This document shows positions 38,646 to 46,555 of a stretch of 64,000 nt of DNA, in pieces. The stretch is taken from positions 62,001-126,000 of the forward strand of contig JAIXYK010000017.1 in the NCBI GenBank assembly GCA_027490225.1, in the 5' to 3' direction. Position numbers and translations under genes: made by a program. This DNA comes from Bacteroidota bacterium. Its GTDB lineage: Bacteria > Bacteroidota > Bacteroidia > M30B66. The first letter of the stretch is position 1, and each line of letters starts with the position of its first letter. The notes under the pieces were generated by a model. The model was not told the DNA's origin, ran no database searches, and worked only from the letters and a program-made list of their open reading frames with translations.

Positions 38646-39095
38646 TTACATTTCGTTGATGATGTCATTAATGTCAACATCTTCGTCGAGTAGGTAGTTT
38701 TGAATGTTGGTAGTTTCGGAGTCTGATTTTGATTTGTGAAAAGTAGAATCTGCATTCGCAAAGTCGCTGTAGTCAAGAATTTCTTCGTCGCTAAGTTCGT
38801 CAATTATTCCTTCTTGGTAAACGTAATTGCTTATTTCGTCTTGTTCAAACACTTCATTAGGTTTGTTTAATATTTTATAGCTTACAACTGCAATAGTTAC
38901 TAAAGTTGCAGCAATAGCTAAAAGAGGCGCTGGCTTGAGTAGTGGGGTGAAACGAATAACTTTTGATTGATTTTCTTCGGCAATCCTTTCGGCAATTTTG
39001 AGCGGAAACCTATCGAAATAGCCATCAGGGACACGAAAAGGGTTTTCCCTATTCATGCCTTCAGGCAAATTATCGGGTATGTCGTCGTGTTTCAT
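38646..39095 (-). CDS. probable membrane anti-sigma factor
   Basis: A 149-aa single-pass membrane protein. The N-terminal part (KHDDIPDNLPEGMNRENPFRVPDGYFDRFPLKIAERI) has the short PFxVPxGYF motif common in Bacteroidota ECF anti-sigma proteins. One transmembrane segment follows (APLLAIAATLVTIAVVSYKIL, about residues 51-71), then an acidic C-terminal tail rich in Asp/Glu facing the periplasm. It lies 31 bp behind the ECF sigma gene and 13 bp before the Spy-like gene. No zinc-binding HxxxCxxC motif is present, so it is not the classical ZAS type. The role is inferred from context and topology. Confidence 0.75.
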   Translation of the reverse strand: MKHDDIPDNLPEGMNRENPFRVPDGYFDRFPLKIAERIAEENQSKVIRFTPLLKPAPLLAIAATLVTIAVVSYKILNKPNEVFEQDEISNYVYQEGIIDELSDEEILDYSDFANADSTFHKSKSDSETTNIQNYLLDEDVDINDIINEM

Positions 39096-39126
39096 GTGTG
39101 CAATGAGTTTTGTTTTTAAATAAGGT

Positions 39127-39675
39127 TTAAATCTGTTTTATAAATTCTTCAATCTTTTTTACTGCATGGTGGTAAGATGCTTTTAATGCACCTACAGAAG
39201 TTCCTAGAATTTCTGATATTTCCTCGTATTTAAGGTCATCAAAATACTTCATATTAAATACAAGCCTTTGTTTATCAGGCAGCGTAAGCAATGCTTGTTG
39301 TAATTTCATTTGGATTCTATCTCCACTAAAGTAGGCGTCTGTTTCTAAATTTTGAGAAAGTTGATACTCAACGTCCACCATCGGGACAAAGAATCTTTTT
39401 TTCTTATTGTTCAGAAATGTGATGCACTCGTTGGTGGCAATTTTATACAACCAGGTGTATATTTTGGAATCTTCCCGAAAATTATCGAGCGCTTTAAATG
39501 CTTTTATAAAAGTATTTTGAAGAATGTCGTCAGCATCGTCGTGGTCGAGCACCATTTTGCGGATATGCCAATACAAACGCTGCTGATACTGGCGTACCAA
39601 CACGTTAAACGCATCGTTGCGTGTTTTGACATTTGCAAATCGATCGAGTATTTCCCGGTCGCTGATTTCTTCCAT
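39127..39675 (-). CDS. ECF-type RNA polymerase sigma factor
   Basis: A 182-aa sigma-70 factor with only regions 2 and 4. Region 2 includes DHDDADDILQNTFIKAFKAL (about residues 43-62), the polymerase-binding helix, then FREDSKIYTWLYKIATNECITFL. Region 4 is LPDKQRLVFNMKYFDDLKYEEIS with the helix-turn-helix ISEILGTSVGALKASYHHAVKKI (about residues 152-174). It directs transcription in response to the membrane anti-sigma and exported protein encoded behind it. An inverted repeat CCGAT-TAAT-ATCGG (39681-39694) and a box-like TAGTTTG lie just upstream, within the 35-bp gap to the transketolase gene. Confidence 0.95.
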   Translation of the reverse strand: MEEISDREILDRFANVKTRNDAFNVLVRQYQQRLYWHIRKMVLDHDDADDILQNTFIKAFKALDNFREDSKIYTWLYKIATNECITFLNNKKKRFFVPMVDVEYQLSQNLETDAYFSGDRIQMKLQQALLTLPDKQRLVFNMKYFDDLKYEEISEILGTSVGALKASYHHAVKKIEEFIKQI

Positions 39676-39710
39676 GTATTCCGATTAATATCGGCAAACT
39701 ACACCTTTTT

Positions 39711-40664
39711 TTATTTACGAGAGATTGCTTTTATCGCCGCATTAACAATATCTACAGTATCTAAACCGTATTTTACCATTAATTCTTCTGGCGTACCGCT
39801 TTCTCCGAAACTGTCGTTTACTGCTACAAACTCCTGAGGTTTTGGTGAATGCATAGCCAATACTTGTGCAATGCTATCTCCTAAACCTCCGTTGCGCTGG
39901 TGTTCTTCTGCAGAAACAACACATCCGGTTTTGTTTACCGAGGCCAAGACGGCTGCTGCATCTAATGGTTTAATTGTATGAATATTTATTATTTCAGCAT
40001 CAATTCCTTTTTCAGCTAAAATCTCAGCAGCTTTCAATGCTTTCCACACCAAATGACCTGTAGCAAAGATACTTACGTCTTTTCCAGACTTTAGGTGAAG
40101 GGCTTTTCCGATTTCGAATTTTTGGTCTGCTGGTGTAAAATTAGGCACTTTCGGACGACCGAAACGCAAATACACAGGACCAATATGTGCAGCAATGGCA
40201 ATGGTTGCCGCTTTTGTTTGGTTGTAATCGCAAGGATTGATTACAGTCATGTGTGGCAGCATTTTCATCATACCGATGTCTTCTAAGATTTGATGTGTTG
40301 CACCATCTTCTCCTAAAGTTAAGCCTGCGTGTGAGGCGCAAATTTTTACATTTTTACCTGAATAAGCTACACTTTGACGAATTTGGTCATACACGCGACC
40401 TGTAGAAAAATTGGCAAAAGTTCCTGTAAATGGAATTTTCCCTCCGATGGTCATTCCAGCTGCTAAACCAATCATGTTGGCTTCGGCAATACCAGTTTGG
40501 AAAAAACGCTCAGGAAATTCTTTTTGGAATGCATCCATTTTTAATGAACCCGTTAAGTCGGCGCAAAGTGCTACCACTTCAGGGTTTGTTTTTCCTAATT
40601 CTGAAAGTCCTGCTCCAAAGCCTGAGCGGGTGTCGTTTTGGTCGGTGTAGGTAAATGTTTCCAT
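39711..40664 (-). CDS. tkt: transketolase, C-terminal half-subunit
   Basis: A 317-aa protein covering the pyrimidine-binding and C-terminal domains of transketolase. The TPP-activating Glu is in GIAEANMIGLAAGM (about residues 57-70). IPFTGTFANF and the conserved SHAGLTLGEDGATHQ (about 111-125) follow, with the C-terminal domain from about residue 190. The other half is at 42207-43052, and the two must associate to make a working enzyme of the non-oxidative pentose phosphate pathway. Split transketolases are known in bacteria and archaea. What is unusual is that a VWA-protein gene lies between the halves. It starts 4 bp after that gene's stop. Confidence 0.95.
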   Translation of the reverse strand: METFTYTDQNDTRSGFGAGLSELGKTNPEVVALCADLTGSLKMDAFQKEFPERFFQTGIAEANMIGLAAGMTIGGKIPFTGTFANFSTGRVYDQIRQSVAYSGKNVKICASHAGLTLGEDGATHQILEDIGMMKMLPHMTVINPCDYNQTKAATIAIAAHIGPVYLRFGRPKVPNFTPADQKFEIGKALHLKSGKDVSIFATGHLVWKALKAAEILAEKGIDAEIINIHTIKPLDAAAVLASVNKTGCVVSAEEHQRNGGLGDSIAQVLAMHSPKPQEFVAVNDSFGESGTPEELMVKYGLDTVDIVNAAIKAISRK

Positions 40665-40668
40665 AAGT

Positions 40669-42063
40669 TTATTTCAAGACAACTTGCTGAGAAGTGCCGG
40701 GTTGAACGGTGAATGATTTTTCTATTGTAAATAATGTTTCGCGAATGGCTTTGCCTCTGAAGACTGCCCTGTATTTTCCTGGTTGTAAGCGAACTACTTC
40801 TTGCTGTACATTTTCGCTGAGGTTGCACACCCATGTGAGTTTTCCTTTATCTTCGAGCAAAATAGCAGCGATGCCTTGTTGGCTAAATTGAAAGTTGATG
40901 GTGCCTGGCTCGTCGATTTTTACAGTGGTGGTATAACTCTGACTAATGTTCACGTCTTTTACCAAAGTGCGCGGTAGCGTTAGAACTTCGAGGTCGTATT
41001 TGCCAACTATTAGTTTTCTGGTTTCTTTGAGTGGTTGCACTTCCAGGGTTTGCGTTTCGCCCGATTTGCGAATTATACATTGCAAATCTTTGAAAAAACC
41101 GCCATCTCCAGCTTGCAATTTTAAAAAGCCTTGTGGCGCATCTATAGGAATAACGGTATGTTTCCCAGCAGTAAGTTTTACGTCTTTCTTTTCAACTTCC
41201 GGAATGGTGTGCACTACAATTCTATAGGTAGAAAAATGGTCTAAGCGCAATGTATCAGGCAAACCACGTTGATTAAGTGTATGTACAAAATTGTATTTAA
41301 TGGCACCTGTTGTTTGGTCATAAAATGTCATGGCAACATCTGTTTCGGTGGGCTTTCCGTTTTTGTCGAGCAGGCTTACCTGACAAGTTGTTTGGTTCAG
41401 TACCTGTGAAATAATAACGTTGAGCACTTGCTTGAAACCAGATTCGCTGGATGCATCATAATAATTACCAATGCAACTGAAAGACTTGGCAATGTCATCG
41501 TCTAATTTTCCTACGCCAACAATAAATGGCCTTAATACAATTCCTTTGCTTTGGAGCGCGGCAGAAATTGCACAAGGGTCGCCACCGCATTCTTCTTTGC
41601 CATCGGTAATGAGTAATACTATGTTTCGCGCATTTTTATCGGGAAAATCTTTGGCGCAAGCTTCTAATGAAAGCGCAATAGGCGTGGTTCCGCTGGGTGC
41701 AAGTTTATTGAGTCTTTGTTTTATTTGAAAGGCATTGTCGCGGGCAAATGCTACTTCAAGTTTGGTATCGTCGCAATCTTGCGGTGGGTATTTTTTTTGG
41801 TGGCCGTAACAGCGCAATGCCATTTGCACGTTGGGCTGGCTGTTGAGCGAATCTACCATTTGACCAACAAGGCGTTTGGCGATATTGAATTTAGAATCGC
41901 TTTCCCAAATGCCGAACATGCTATTGGAACAGTCGAATATGAGCAAAATGCGCGTAAATGGAGGTGCTGCCGGTTGGGCGGGCGCTGGAGTTTTTTGTGA
42001 CCAAAGTGTTGAACCGATTAACAATGCGCATACAAGCAATGCAGCCCGGCTTAGGGATAGCAA
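40669..42063 (-). CDS. von Willebrand factor A (VWA) domain exported protein between transketolase halves
   Basis: A VWA domain with a complete MIDAS metal site: DCSNS in RILLIFDCSNSMFG, the Thr in PSGTTPIALSL and the Asp in VLLITDGKEECGG. The C-terminal ~250 residues are repeated beta-rich blocks ending in FTVQPGTSQQVVLK. The track ORF starts at 42285, but its first ~74 residues would run through the structured element at 42113-42174 and into the end of the transketolase gene, and are Arg/Lys/Cys-rich noise. There is no in-frame ATG before the VWA domain. I chose the TTG at 42063, which gives MLSLSRAALLVCALLIGSTLWSQ, a clean signal peptide. The start is uncertain. It should act in the periplasm or at the outer surface. 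Role unknown; an enzymatic link to transketolase is unlikely because of the different compartment. Confidence 0.78.
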   Translation of the reverse strand: MLSLSRAALLVCALLIGSTLWSQKTPAPAQPAAPPFTRILLIFDCSNSMFGIWESDSKFNIAKRLVGQMVDSLNSQPNVQMALRCYGHQKKYPPQDCDDTKLEVAFARDNAFQIKQRLNKLAPSGTTPIALSLEACAKDFPDKNARNIVLLITDGKEECGGDPCAISAALQSKGIVLRPFIVGVGKLDDDIAKSFSCIGNYYDASSESGFKQVLNVIISQVLNQTTCQVSLLDKNGKPTETDVAMTFYDQTTGAIKYNFVHTLNQRGLPDTLRLDHFSTYRIVVHTIPEVEKKDVKLTAGKHTVIPIDAPQGFLKLQAGDGGFFKDLQCIIRKSGETQTLEVQPLKETRKLIVGKYDLEVLTLPRTLVKDVNISQSYTTTVKIDEPGTINFQFSQQGIAAILLEDKGKLTWVCNLSENVQQEVVRLQPGKYRAVFRGKAIRETLFTIEKSFTVQPGTSQQVVLK

Positions 42064-42112
42064 TGAAAAGCCCTGCGCTTTTTGTATACATATATATGAA
42101 TCAACAGCTTTT

Positions 42113-42174
42113 AGCGCAGGCTTGGAATGGATAGCCCGACCCCTTGCGACGCAGGAGCAGGGGGAAGCCCCAAA
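42113..42174 (-). repeat. structured intergenic element, copy B (short)
   Basis: On the minus strand: TTTGGGGCTTCCCCC, a loop TGCTCCTGCGTCGCA, the stem return AGGGG, then GTCGGGCTATCCATTCCAAG and CCTGCGCT. It is a single-hairpin version of the family (head, stem, GGGTCGGGCT, CAAxCCTxCGC). It starts about 32 bp after the transketolase N-half stop. Confidence 0.75.
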
Positions 42175-42206
42175 CTTATATTTTACTGTTGAATTCAATT
42201 TATATT

Positions 42207-43052
42207 TTAGTAATCGCCGAGTGTTTCTTCTTGTTGTGCAAGCGCTTGTGCCAATTGTGCATCGTTTGGAGCTACGCCGTGCCATTTGTGAGAGCCCATC
42301 ATAAAATCGATACCTGCGCCCATTTCTGTTTTCATGAGGATAACGATAGGCTGGCCTTTAAAAGTATGCTGTTTGGCTACTTCCATAATTTCGAGCACGC
42401 TGGCAATGTCGTTTCCGTTCATGTGCAACACTTTCCAGCCGAAGGCTTCCCATTTGGCTTGTAAATTTCCTAGTGAAAGCACCTGCTCTGTAGAGCCGTC
42501 AATTTGCTGACCGTTCACATCAACTGTTGCAATAATGTTATCGACTTTGTTGGCTGCGGCGTACATGGCAGCTTCCCAAATCTGGCCTTCTTGCAATTCG
42601 CCATCGCCATGCAAGGTGTAAACAAGGTTGGTTTCTTTGTTTAATTTCTTGGTAAGAGCAGCGCCAATTCCTACAGAAAGTCCCTGGCCAAGTGAGCCCG
42701 AAGCAACACGGATGCCCGGCAGATGCTCTTCGGTAGCTGGGTGACCTTGCAAGCGGGAATTTAGCTTGCGAAAGGTGTTCAATTCAGCCACAGGAAAGTA
42801 GCCCGAACGCGCCAAAACACTATACCAAACAGGCGAAATATGTCCGTTGGAAAGGAAGAAAAGGTCTTCGTTATGCCCATCCATTTGGAAATTGCTTGGA
42901 TTGTGTTTTAGGATGTGAAAGTAAAGTGCCACAAAATAGTCGGCGCAGCCTAAAGAGCCGCCTGGGTGACCTGAGTTAACTGCATGCACCTGACGAACGA
43001 TGTCGCGGCGTACCTGCTTTGCTATATTTTGAAGTTCTGAAATTGTTGCCAT
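42207..43052 (-). CDS. tkt: transketolase, N-terminal (TPP-binding) half-subunit
   Basis: A 281-aa protein equal to the pyrophosphate-binding domain of transketolase: SGHPGGSLGCADYFVALYF (about residues 27-45), ISPVWYSVLARSGYF, and the TPP/Mg motif HGDGELQEGQIWEAAMYAA (about 149-167) with the conserved metal ligand Asn nearby in TVDVNGQQIDG. It pairs with the C-terminal half encoded at 39711-40664 to transfer two-carbon ketol units in the pentose phosphate pathway. A near-consensus -7 box (TACTTTCG, 43057-43064, minus strand) lies just upstream of the ATG. The length is usual for split transketolases. Confidence 0.95.
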   Translation of the reverse strand: MATISELQNIAKQVRRDIVRQVHAVNSGHPGGSLGCADYFVALYFHILKHNPSNFQMDGHNEDLFFLSNGHISPVWYSVLARSGYFPVAELNTFRKLNSRLQGHPATEEHLPGIRVASGSLGQGLSVGIGAALTKKLNKETNLVYTLHGDGELQEGQIWEAAMYAAANKVDNIIATVDVNGQQIDGSTEQVLSLGNLQAKWEAFGWKVLHMNGNDIASVLEIMEVAKQHTFKGQPIVILMKTEMGAGIDFMMGSHKWHGVAPNDAQLAQALAQQEETLGDY

Positions 43053-43132
43053 GCGGCGAAAGTAAGCCGAGCAATTTTAAGTGGCAAGAGGAAAAGTAAG
43101 AGGTTATAAAGGAGTTTTGAACGGTTGTTGTT

Positions 43133-43250
43133 TTGGCACTCCCCGCGATTGCATTTTTTTATTGAAACAGCATTTTGGTGCGGGTCGTGTCTTCGGCCAT
43201 AGTTGCCTCCTGCGTCGGCAAGCTATCTGCCTCAGCCACTAGTGCGGGCG
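43133..43250 (+). repeat. structured intergenic element, copy C
   Basis: It reads TTGGCACTCCCCGC with a return arm at TGCGGGTCGTGTCTTCGG (about 43178-43195), then CCATAG, an internal hairpin TTGCC-TCCTGCGTC-GGCAA (43203-43220) and the tail GCTATCTGCCTCAGCCACTA + GTGCGGGC. Head, core and tail align with the other copies. It lies between the divergent transketolase and ychF genes, so it is not simply a 3' UTR feature. Confidence 0.7.
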
Positions 43251-43298
43251 AAGGGTAAAGTTTGTGCAGGTTCGAAAAAGTAAGCGATGAAATATCTA

Positions 43299-43327
43299 TT
43301 GAAAATAAGTCTTAACGATTATCTTTG
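43299..43327 (+). promoter_or_regulatory. ychF promoter: TTG-N18-TATCTTTG
   Basis: A TTG at 43299-43301 and a perfect -7 box TATCTTTG at 43320-43327 are separated by 18 nt, close to the Bacteroidota -33/-7 spacing. The box ends 20 nt before the ychF ATG. Confidence 0.6.
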
Positions 43328-43347
43328 CCAACTTTTTTGAAAAAGAT

Positions 43348-44448
43348 ATGGCTTTAAAATGTGGAATTGTTGGTTTGCCAAATGTTGGAAAATCTACCTT
43401 GTTTAATTGTTTGAGTAATGCAAAAGCTCAGGCTGCAAATTTTCCTTTTTGCACAATAGAACCGAATGTGGGTGTAATTACAGTTCCTGATGAGCGCTTA
43501 ACAGCATTGTCGAAATTAGTAAATCCAGAACGCATTGTGCCAACAACGGTGGAAATTGTTGATATTGCAGGCTTGGTAAAAGGAGCCAGCAAAGGCGAGG
43601 GTTTGGGTAATCAGTTTTTGGGAAATATCCGCGAATGTGACGCTATTTTGCACGTATTGCGCTGTTTTGATGATGACAATGTAGTGCACGTTGATGGAAA
43701 AGTAAATCCGGTAAGCGACAAAGAAGTGATTGATTTAGAATTACAACTCAAGGACTTAGATACTGTTGATAAGCGTTTACAGAAAGTAGAGAAATCGGCA
43801 AGGGCAGGAGACAAGGAAGCAAAACGTGCCCAAGATATTTTGAGCAGATTTAAACAAGTATTAGAACAAGGGAAATCTGCCCGCAGTGTAACTTTTGAAA
43901 GGTTAGAAGATATTGAATTTGCCAACGATTTATATTTGCTTACCAATAAACCTGTATTATATGTGTGCAATGTGGATGAGGCGAGCGCAATAAACGGAAA
44001 TAAGCATGTAGATGCAGTTCGCGCTGCTGTAAAAGATGAAAATGCAGAAATCTTAATCATTACTGCTGCTATGGAAGCAGAGATTTCGCAATTAGAAACT
44101 TACGAAGACAAGGTTGCATTTTTAAGCGAAATTGGGTTATCAGAACCAGGCGTAAACAAGTTGATAAAATCTGCTTACCGCATGTTGGATTTAGAAACCT
44201 ATTTTACCGCTGGAGTTAAAGAAGTTCGCGCTTGGACAATCACTAAAGGAATGCGCGCACCGCAGGCTGCGGGCGTAATTCACACCGATTTTGAAAAAGG
44301 ATTTATTCGTGCGGAGGTAATTCATTACGACGATTATATTAAATACGGTTCAGAATCGGCTTGTAAAGAAAACGGGAAGTTAGCTATTGAAGGAAAAGAA
44401 TATGTGGTGCAAGATGGTGATGTGATGCATTTTAGGTTTAACGTTTAA
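43348..44448 (+). CDS. ychF: redox-regulated ATPase YchF (OBG-type)
   Basis: A 366-aa P-loop protein. G1 is GLPNVGKSTLFN (residues 8-19), the switch region is ANFPFCTIEPNVGVI, and G3 is DIAGLVKGASKGEGLGNQFL (about 72-91). The G4 position reads NVDE rather than NKxD, the known change that makes YchF prefer ATP over GTP. A coiled-coil insert is at about 135-180 and a TGS-like C-terminal domain ends in VVQDGDVMHFRFNV. The length matches E. coli YchF (363 aa). YchF binds ribosomes and affects translation and oxidative stress responses. The next gene starts 15 bp later, probably in the same transcript. Confidence 0.97.
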   Translation: MALKCGIVGLPNVGKSTLFNCLSNAKAQAANFPFCTIEPNVGVITVPDERLTALSKLVNPERIVPTTVEIVDIAGLVKGASKGEGLGNQFLGNIRECDAILHVLRCFDDDNVVHVDGKVNPVSDKEVIDLELQLKDLDTVDKRLQKVEKSARAGDKEAKRAQDILSRFKQVLEQGKSARSVTFERLEDIEFANDLYLLTNKPVLYVCNVDEASAINGNKHVDAVRAAVKDENAEILIITAAMEAEISQLETYEDKVAFLSEIGLSEPGVNKLIKSAYRMLDLETYFTAGVKEVRAWTITKGMRAPQAAGVIHTDFEKGFIRAEVIHYDDYIKYGSESACKENGKLAIEGKEYVVQDGDVMHFRFNV

Positions 44449-44463
44449 CAAGAGGTTTCTTTA

Positions 44464-45339
44464 ATGGCTTCAGGTTTTTTTGCAATTTTAGACGACATAG
44501 CTGCTTTGATGGATGACGTTGCCATAAACGCCAAGCTTGCAACAAAAAAAACTGCTGGTATACTAGGTGATGATTTAGCCGTAAATGCTGAAAAATCAAC
44601 CGGCTTTGTATCATCTAGAGAAATTCCAGTTTTGTGGGCCATTACAAAAGGTTCCTTTATCAATAAGTTGATTATTGTTCCTATAACTTTATTGCTGAAT
44701 GTTTTTTTACCAGCCGCCATAATCGTAATACTTATAATTGGAGGGTTTTACCTTGCATTTGAAGGAGTAGAAAAAATTGCAGAATATTTCTTTCATAAAA
44801 AACAACCTGCACAGCAAGCAGCTGTTGGTGAAATTAAAGAAGCTGCTGAATTGGAAAAAATAAAAATCAAATCAGCCGTAACCACCGACTTTATTCTTTC
44901 TGTTGAAATAGTAATTATAGCATTAAGTACGGTTTTAAACGAAAACTTAAGTATGCAAATTTTAACGGTATCGGTCGTTTCTGTAATTGCTACTGTAGGC
45001 GTTTATGGCATTGTTGCGCTGGTTGTTCGTATGGACGATTTTGGGTTTAAGCTGATTGAAAAATCGAAATCGAAAGGTTTTTTAAATATGCTGGGTCAGT
45101 TTTTAGTAAAAGCATTACCCATTTTTATCAAGATATTTTCGGTAGTTGGAACAATTGCATTGTTGCTTGTTTCGGGCGGCATATTTGCTCACAACATCGA
45201 ATATTTGCATCATATTTTATCTGGTTGGCCAAGCATTTTAAAAGAATTTTCTTTTGGAGTAATAGGCGGAATACTGGCCTTGGTTTTAATATCTATTGCC
45301 AAAAAAATTATTTCGCTATTTAAAAAGCAAAACAAATAG
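44464..45339 (+). CDS. YedI-like DUF808 inner-membrane protein
   Basis: A 291-aa polytopic protein of the YedI/DUF808 family. It has the signature N-terminus MASGFFAILDDIAALMDDVA and the conserved TKKTAGILGDDLAVNAEKSTGF (about residues 26-47), followed by about six membrane helices. The function of the family is unknown. It lies 15 bp behind ychF. A 15-bp identical stretch from the 3' end of ychF (44417-44431) recurs just behind this gene (45367-45381), which may mark a past insertion. Confidence 0.88.
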   Translation: MASGFFAILDDIAALMDDVAINAKLATKKTAGILGDDLAVNAEKSTGFVSSREIPVLWAITKGSFINKLIIVPITLLLNVFLPAAIIVILIIGGFYLAFEGVEKIAEYFFHKKQPAQQAAVGEIKEAAELEKIKIKSAVTTDFILSVEIVIIALSTVLNENLSMQILTVSVVSVIATVGVYGIVALVVRMDDFGFKLIEKSKSKGFLNMLGQFLVKALPIFIKIFSVVGTIALLLVSGGIFAHNIEYLHHILSGWPSILKEFSFGVIGGILALVLISIAKKIISLFKKQNK

Positions 45340-45366
45340 AATACCTTGTTTTTTTATAAGAAACTA

Positions 45367-45391
45367 GTGATGTGATGCATTAAAGGTTTTA
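45367..45391 (+). repeat. remnant copy of the ychF 3' end
   Basis: GTGATGTGATGCATT is identical at 44417-44431 (inside the ychF end) and here, and similarity continues for about 10 more bases (7/10). The copies are exactly 950 bp apart and flank the YedI-like gene. Confidence 0.5.
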
Positions 45392-45407
45392 TGTGTAGCT
45401 TGAATTG

Positions 45408-45415
45408 TAGTTTTG
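45408..45415 (+). promoter_or_regulatory. -7 box TAGTTTTG upstream of the FISUMP gene
   Basis: TAGTTTTG matches TAnnTTTG. It ends 46 nt before the ATG at 45461 and 81 nt before the ATG at 45497. Confidence 0.4.
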
Positions 45416-45496
45416 ACGCATTAAAATAGAAAATCAATTCTTCAATTTTTTAAATTTATTATGATTATGAATTCTTTTAATGAAATGGGAAAACCA

Positions 45497-46138
45497 ATGC
45501 AAGTAAACTTTAGACTTTTATCTTTTTGTTTTATTGTCTTTTCTAGTATGCTTCATGCTCAAAAAAACATTCCAACAGTGAAGATTGGTAAGCAAGTTTG
45601 GATGAGTAAAAACCTTAACACTTCAACTTTTAGAAACGGAGATGTTATTTTACACGCCAAAACAGATGAAATGTGGAAAATGGCGTATGAAAAAGAAATT
45701 CCAGCCTGGTGTTATTTTGGAAATGACGCTGAAAATGAATCAAAACTAGGTAAACTCTATAATTGGTTTGCAGTGAATGATGCGCGAGGCTTGGCTCCAA
45801 AAGGATTTCATGTGCCAAGTAAGGCAGAATGGGATATTTTAGTGTCATTTTTAGGTGGACAACCCGTAGCAGGAAAGAAAATGAAAAATAAAGAAGGTTG
45901 GCCGGATAATGGAAATGGTACCAATGAAAGTGGATTTTCAGGTCTTCCAGGAGGAATTCGGTTTTATGTAGGTTCCTTTGCAAAAGAACGCAAATATGGG
46001 CATTGGTGGACTTCAACAGCACTTCCACCTTTTTATGCATGGCAGTATTACCTGTTACATACTGATGACGGCATTGGCTTTTACAGCAAAGATTTCGGCA
46101 AAGGCACTGGATTGTCTGTTCGTTGTGTTTTAGATTAA
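45497..46138 (+). CDS. FISUMP (Fibrobacter succinogenes paralogous) domain exported protein
   Basis: A 213-aa protein from the ATG at 45497, or 225 aa from 45461. The later start gives a clean signal peptide (MQVNFRLLSFCFIVFSSMLHAQ). The domain signature is clear: VKIGKQVWMSKNLN, WCYFGNDAENESKLGKLYNWFAV, APKGFHVPSKAEWD, SGFSGLPGG, YGHWWTSTA and the closing GLSVRCVLD. FISUMP domains resemble formylglycine-generating-enzyme/C-type lectin folds and occur in secreted Bacteroidota and Fibrobacteres proteins of unknown function. No T9SS sorting domain follows it. Confidence 0.88.
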   Translation: MQVNFRLLSFCFIVFSSMLHAQKNIPTVKIGKQVWMSKNLNTSTFRNGDVILHAKTDEMWKMAYEKEIPAWCYFGNDAENESKLGKLYNWFAVNDARGLAPKGFHVPSKAEWDILVSFLGGQPVAGKKMKNKEGWPDNGNGTNESGFSGLPGGIRFYVGSFAKERKYGHWWTSTALPPFYAWQYYLLHTDDGIGFYSKDFGKGTGLSVRCVLD

Positions 46139-46160
46139 ATTTTCAGCTCTTGGAATTTTT

Positions 46161-46211
46161 GTGAAACGTTATTTGCCTATTGCTCTTTTAAGAATTTTCG
46201 GATTCATTTAA
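46161..46211 (+). pseudogene. duplicated 5' end fragment of sco
   Basis: Bases 46162-46184 are identical (23/23) to 46868-46890, the first codons of the SCO gene. In frame this gives (GTG) MKRYLPIA followed by LLRIFGFI and a TAA. The fragment and the true sco start bracket the toxin-antitoxin module. Confidence 0.85.
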
Positions 46212-46255
46212 ATAGAAATTCTATGATTTTAATTTATAAAATACTCCTAAGTGCT

Positions 46256-46555
46256 TTATAAAATTTCTCTTTTTTCTAAATCTCTTGCAGTATGGTGAAT
46301 GGTTAGAATATCAATTCTGTCAGAATCAATTATTTTGTAAATAATTCTATAATTTCCTACATTCAATTCTCTTATCTCAACGTCCCCTTTTTCTGGAACT
46401 TCTTTCCCCAATAAAGGAGCATTTTTCAAAAACTGTGTTCTTGTTTTTAGCTTTATCACCTCTAATTTAGCATATTTCTTTGAGTCTTTTGCGATAAACT
46501 CGTAAATGCTCTTCAAATCTAAAAGAGCTGTTTTTGTCCACCTTATTTGAACCAT
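46256..46555 (-). CDS. RelE/ParE-family toxin
   Basis: A 99-aa protein of the ParE/RelE fold: VQIRWTKTALLDLKSIYEFIA at the start, PLLGKEVPEKG, then REL-NVGNYRIIYKI and the C-terminal DILTIHHTARDL. The Arg/Tyr in GNYRIIYKI and the IHHxxRD end are typical of the ParE branch, whose members poison DNA gyrase, while RelE-branch members cut mRNA on the ribosome. The branch cannot be settled here. Its ATG lies 13 bp inside the antitoxin gene, the usual coupled arrangement. Confidence 0.9.
   Translation of the reverse strand: MVQIRWTKTALLDLKSIYEFIAKDSKKYAKLEVIKLKTRTQFLKNAPLLGKEVPEKGDVEIRELNVGNYRIIYKIIDSDRIDILTIHHTARDLEKREIL

Noticed and set aside
39352-39837. 161-aa plus-strand ORF across the ECF gene
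   Set aside because: Shadow of the ECF sigma and transketolase genes, no domain.
42064-42285. N-terminal extension of the VWA ORF in the track
   Set aside because: It overlaps the transketolase gene and runs through structured element B; composition is Arg/Cys/Lys-rich and unlike the rest.
43261-43290. GGTTCGAA-like sequence resembling a tRNA T-arm
   Set aside because: No acceptor stem, anticodon arm or D-arm around it.
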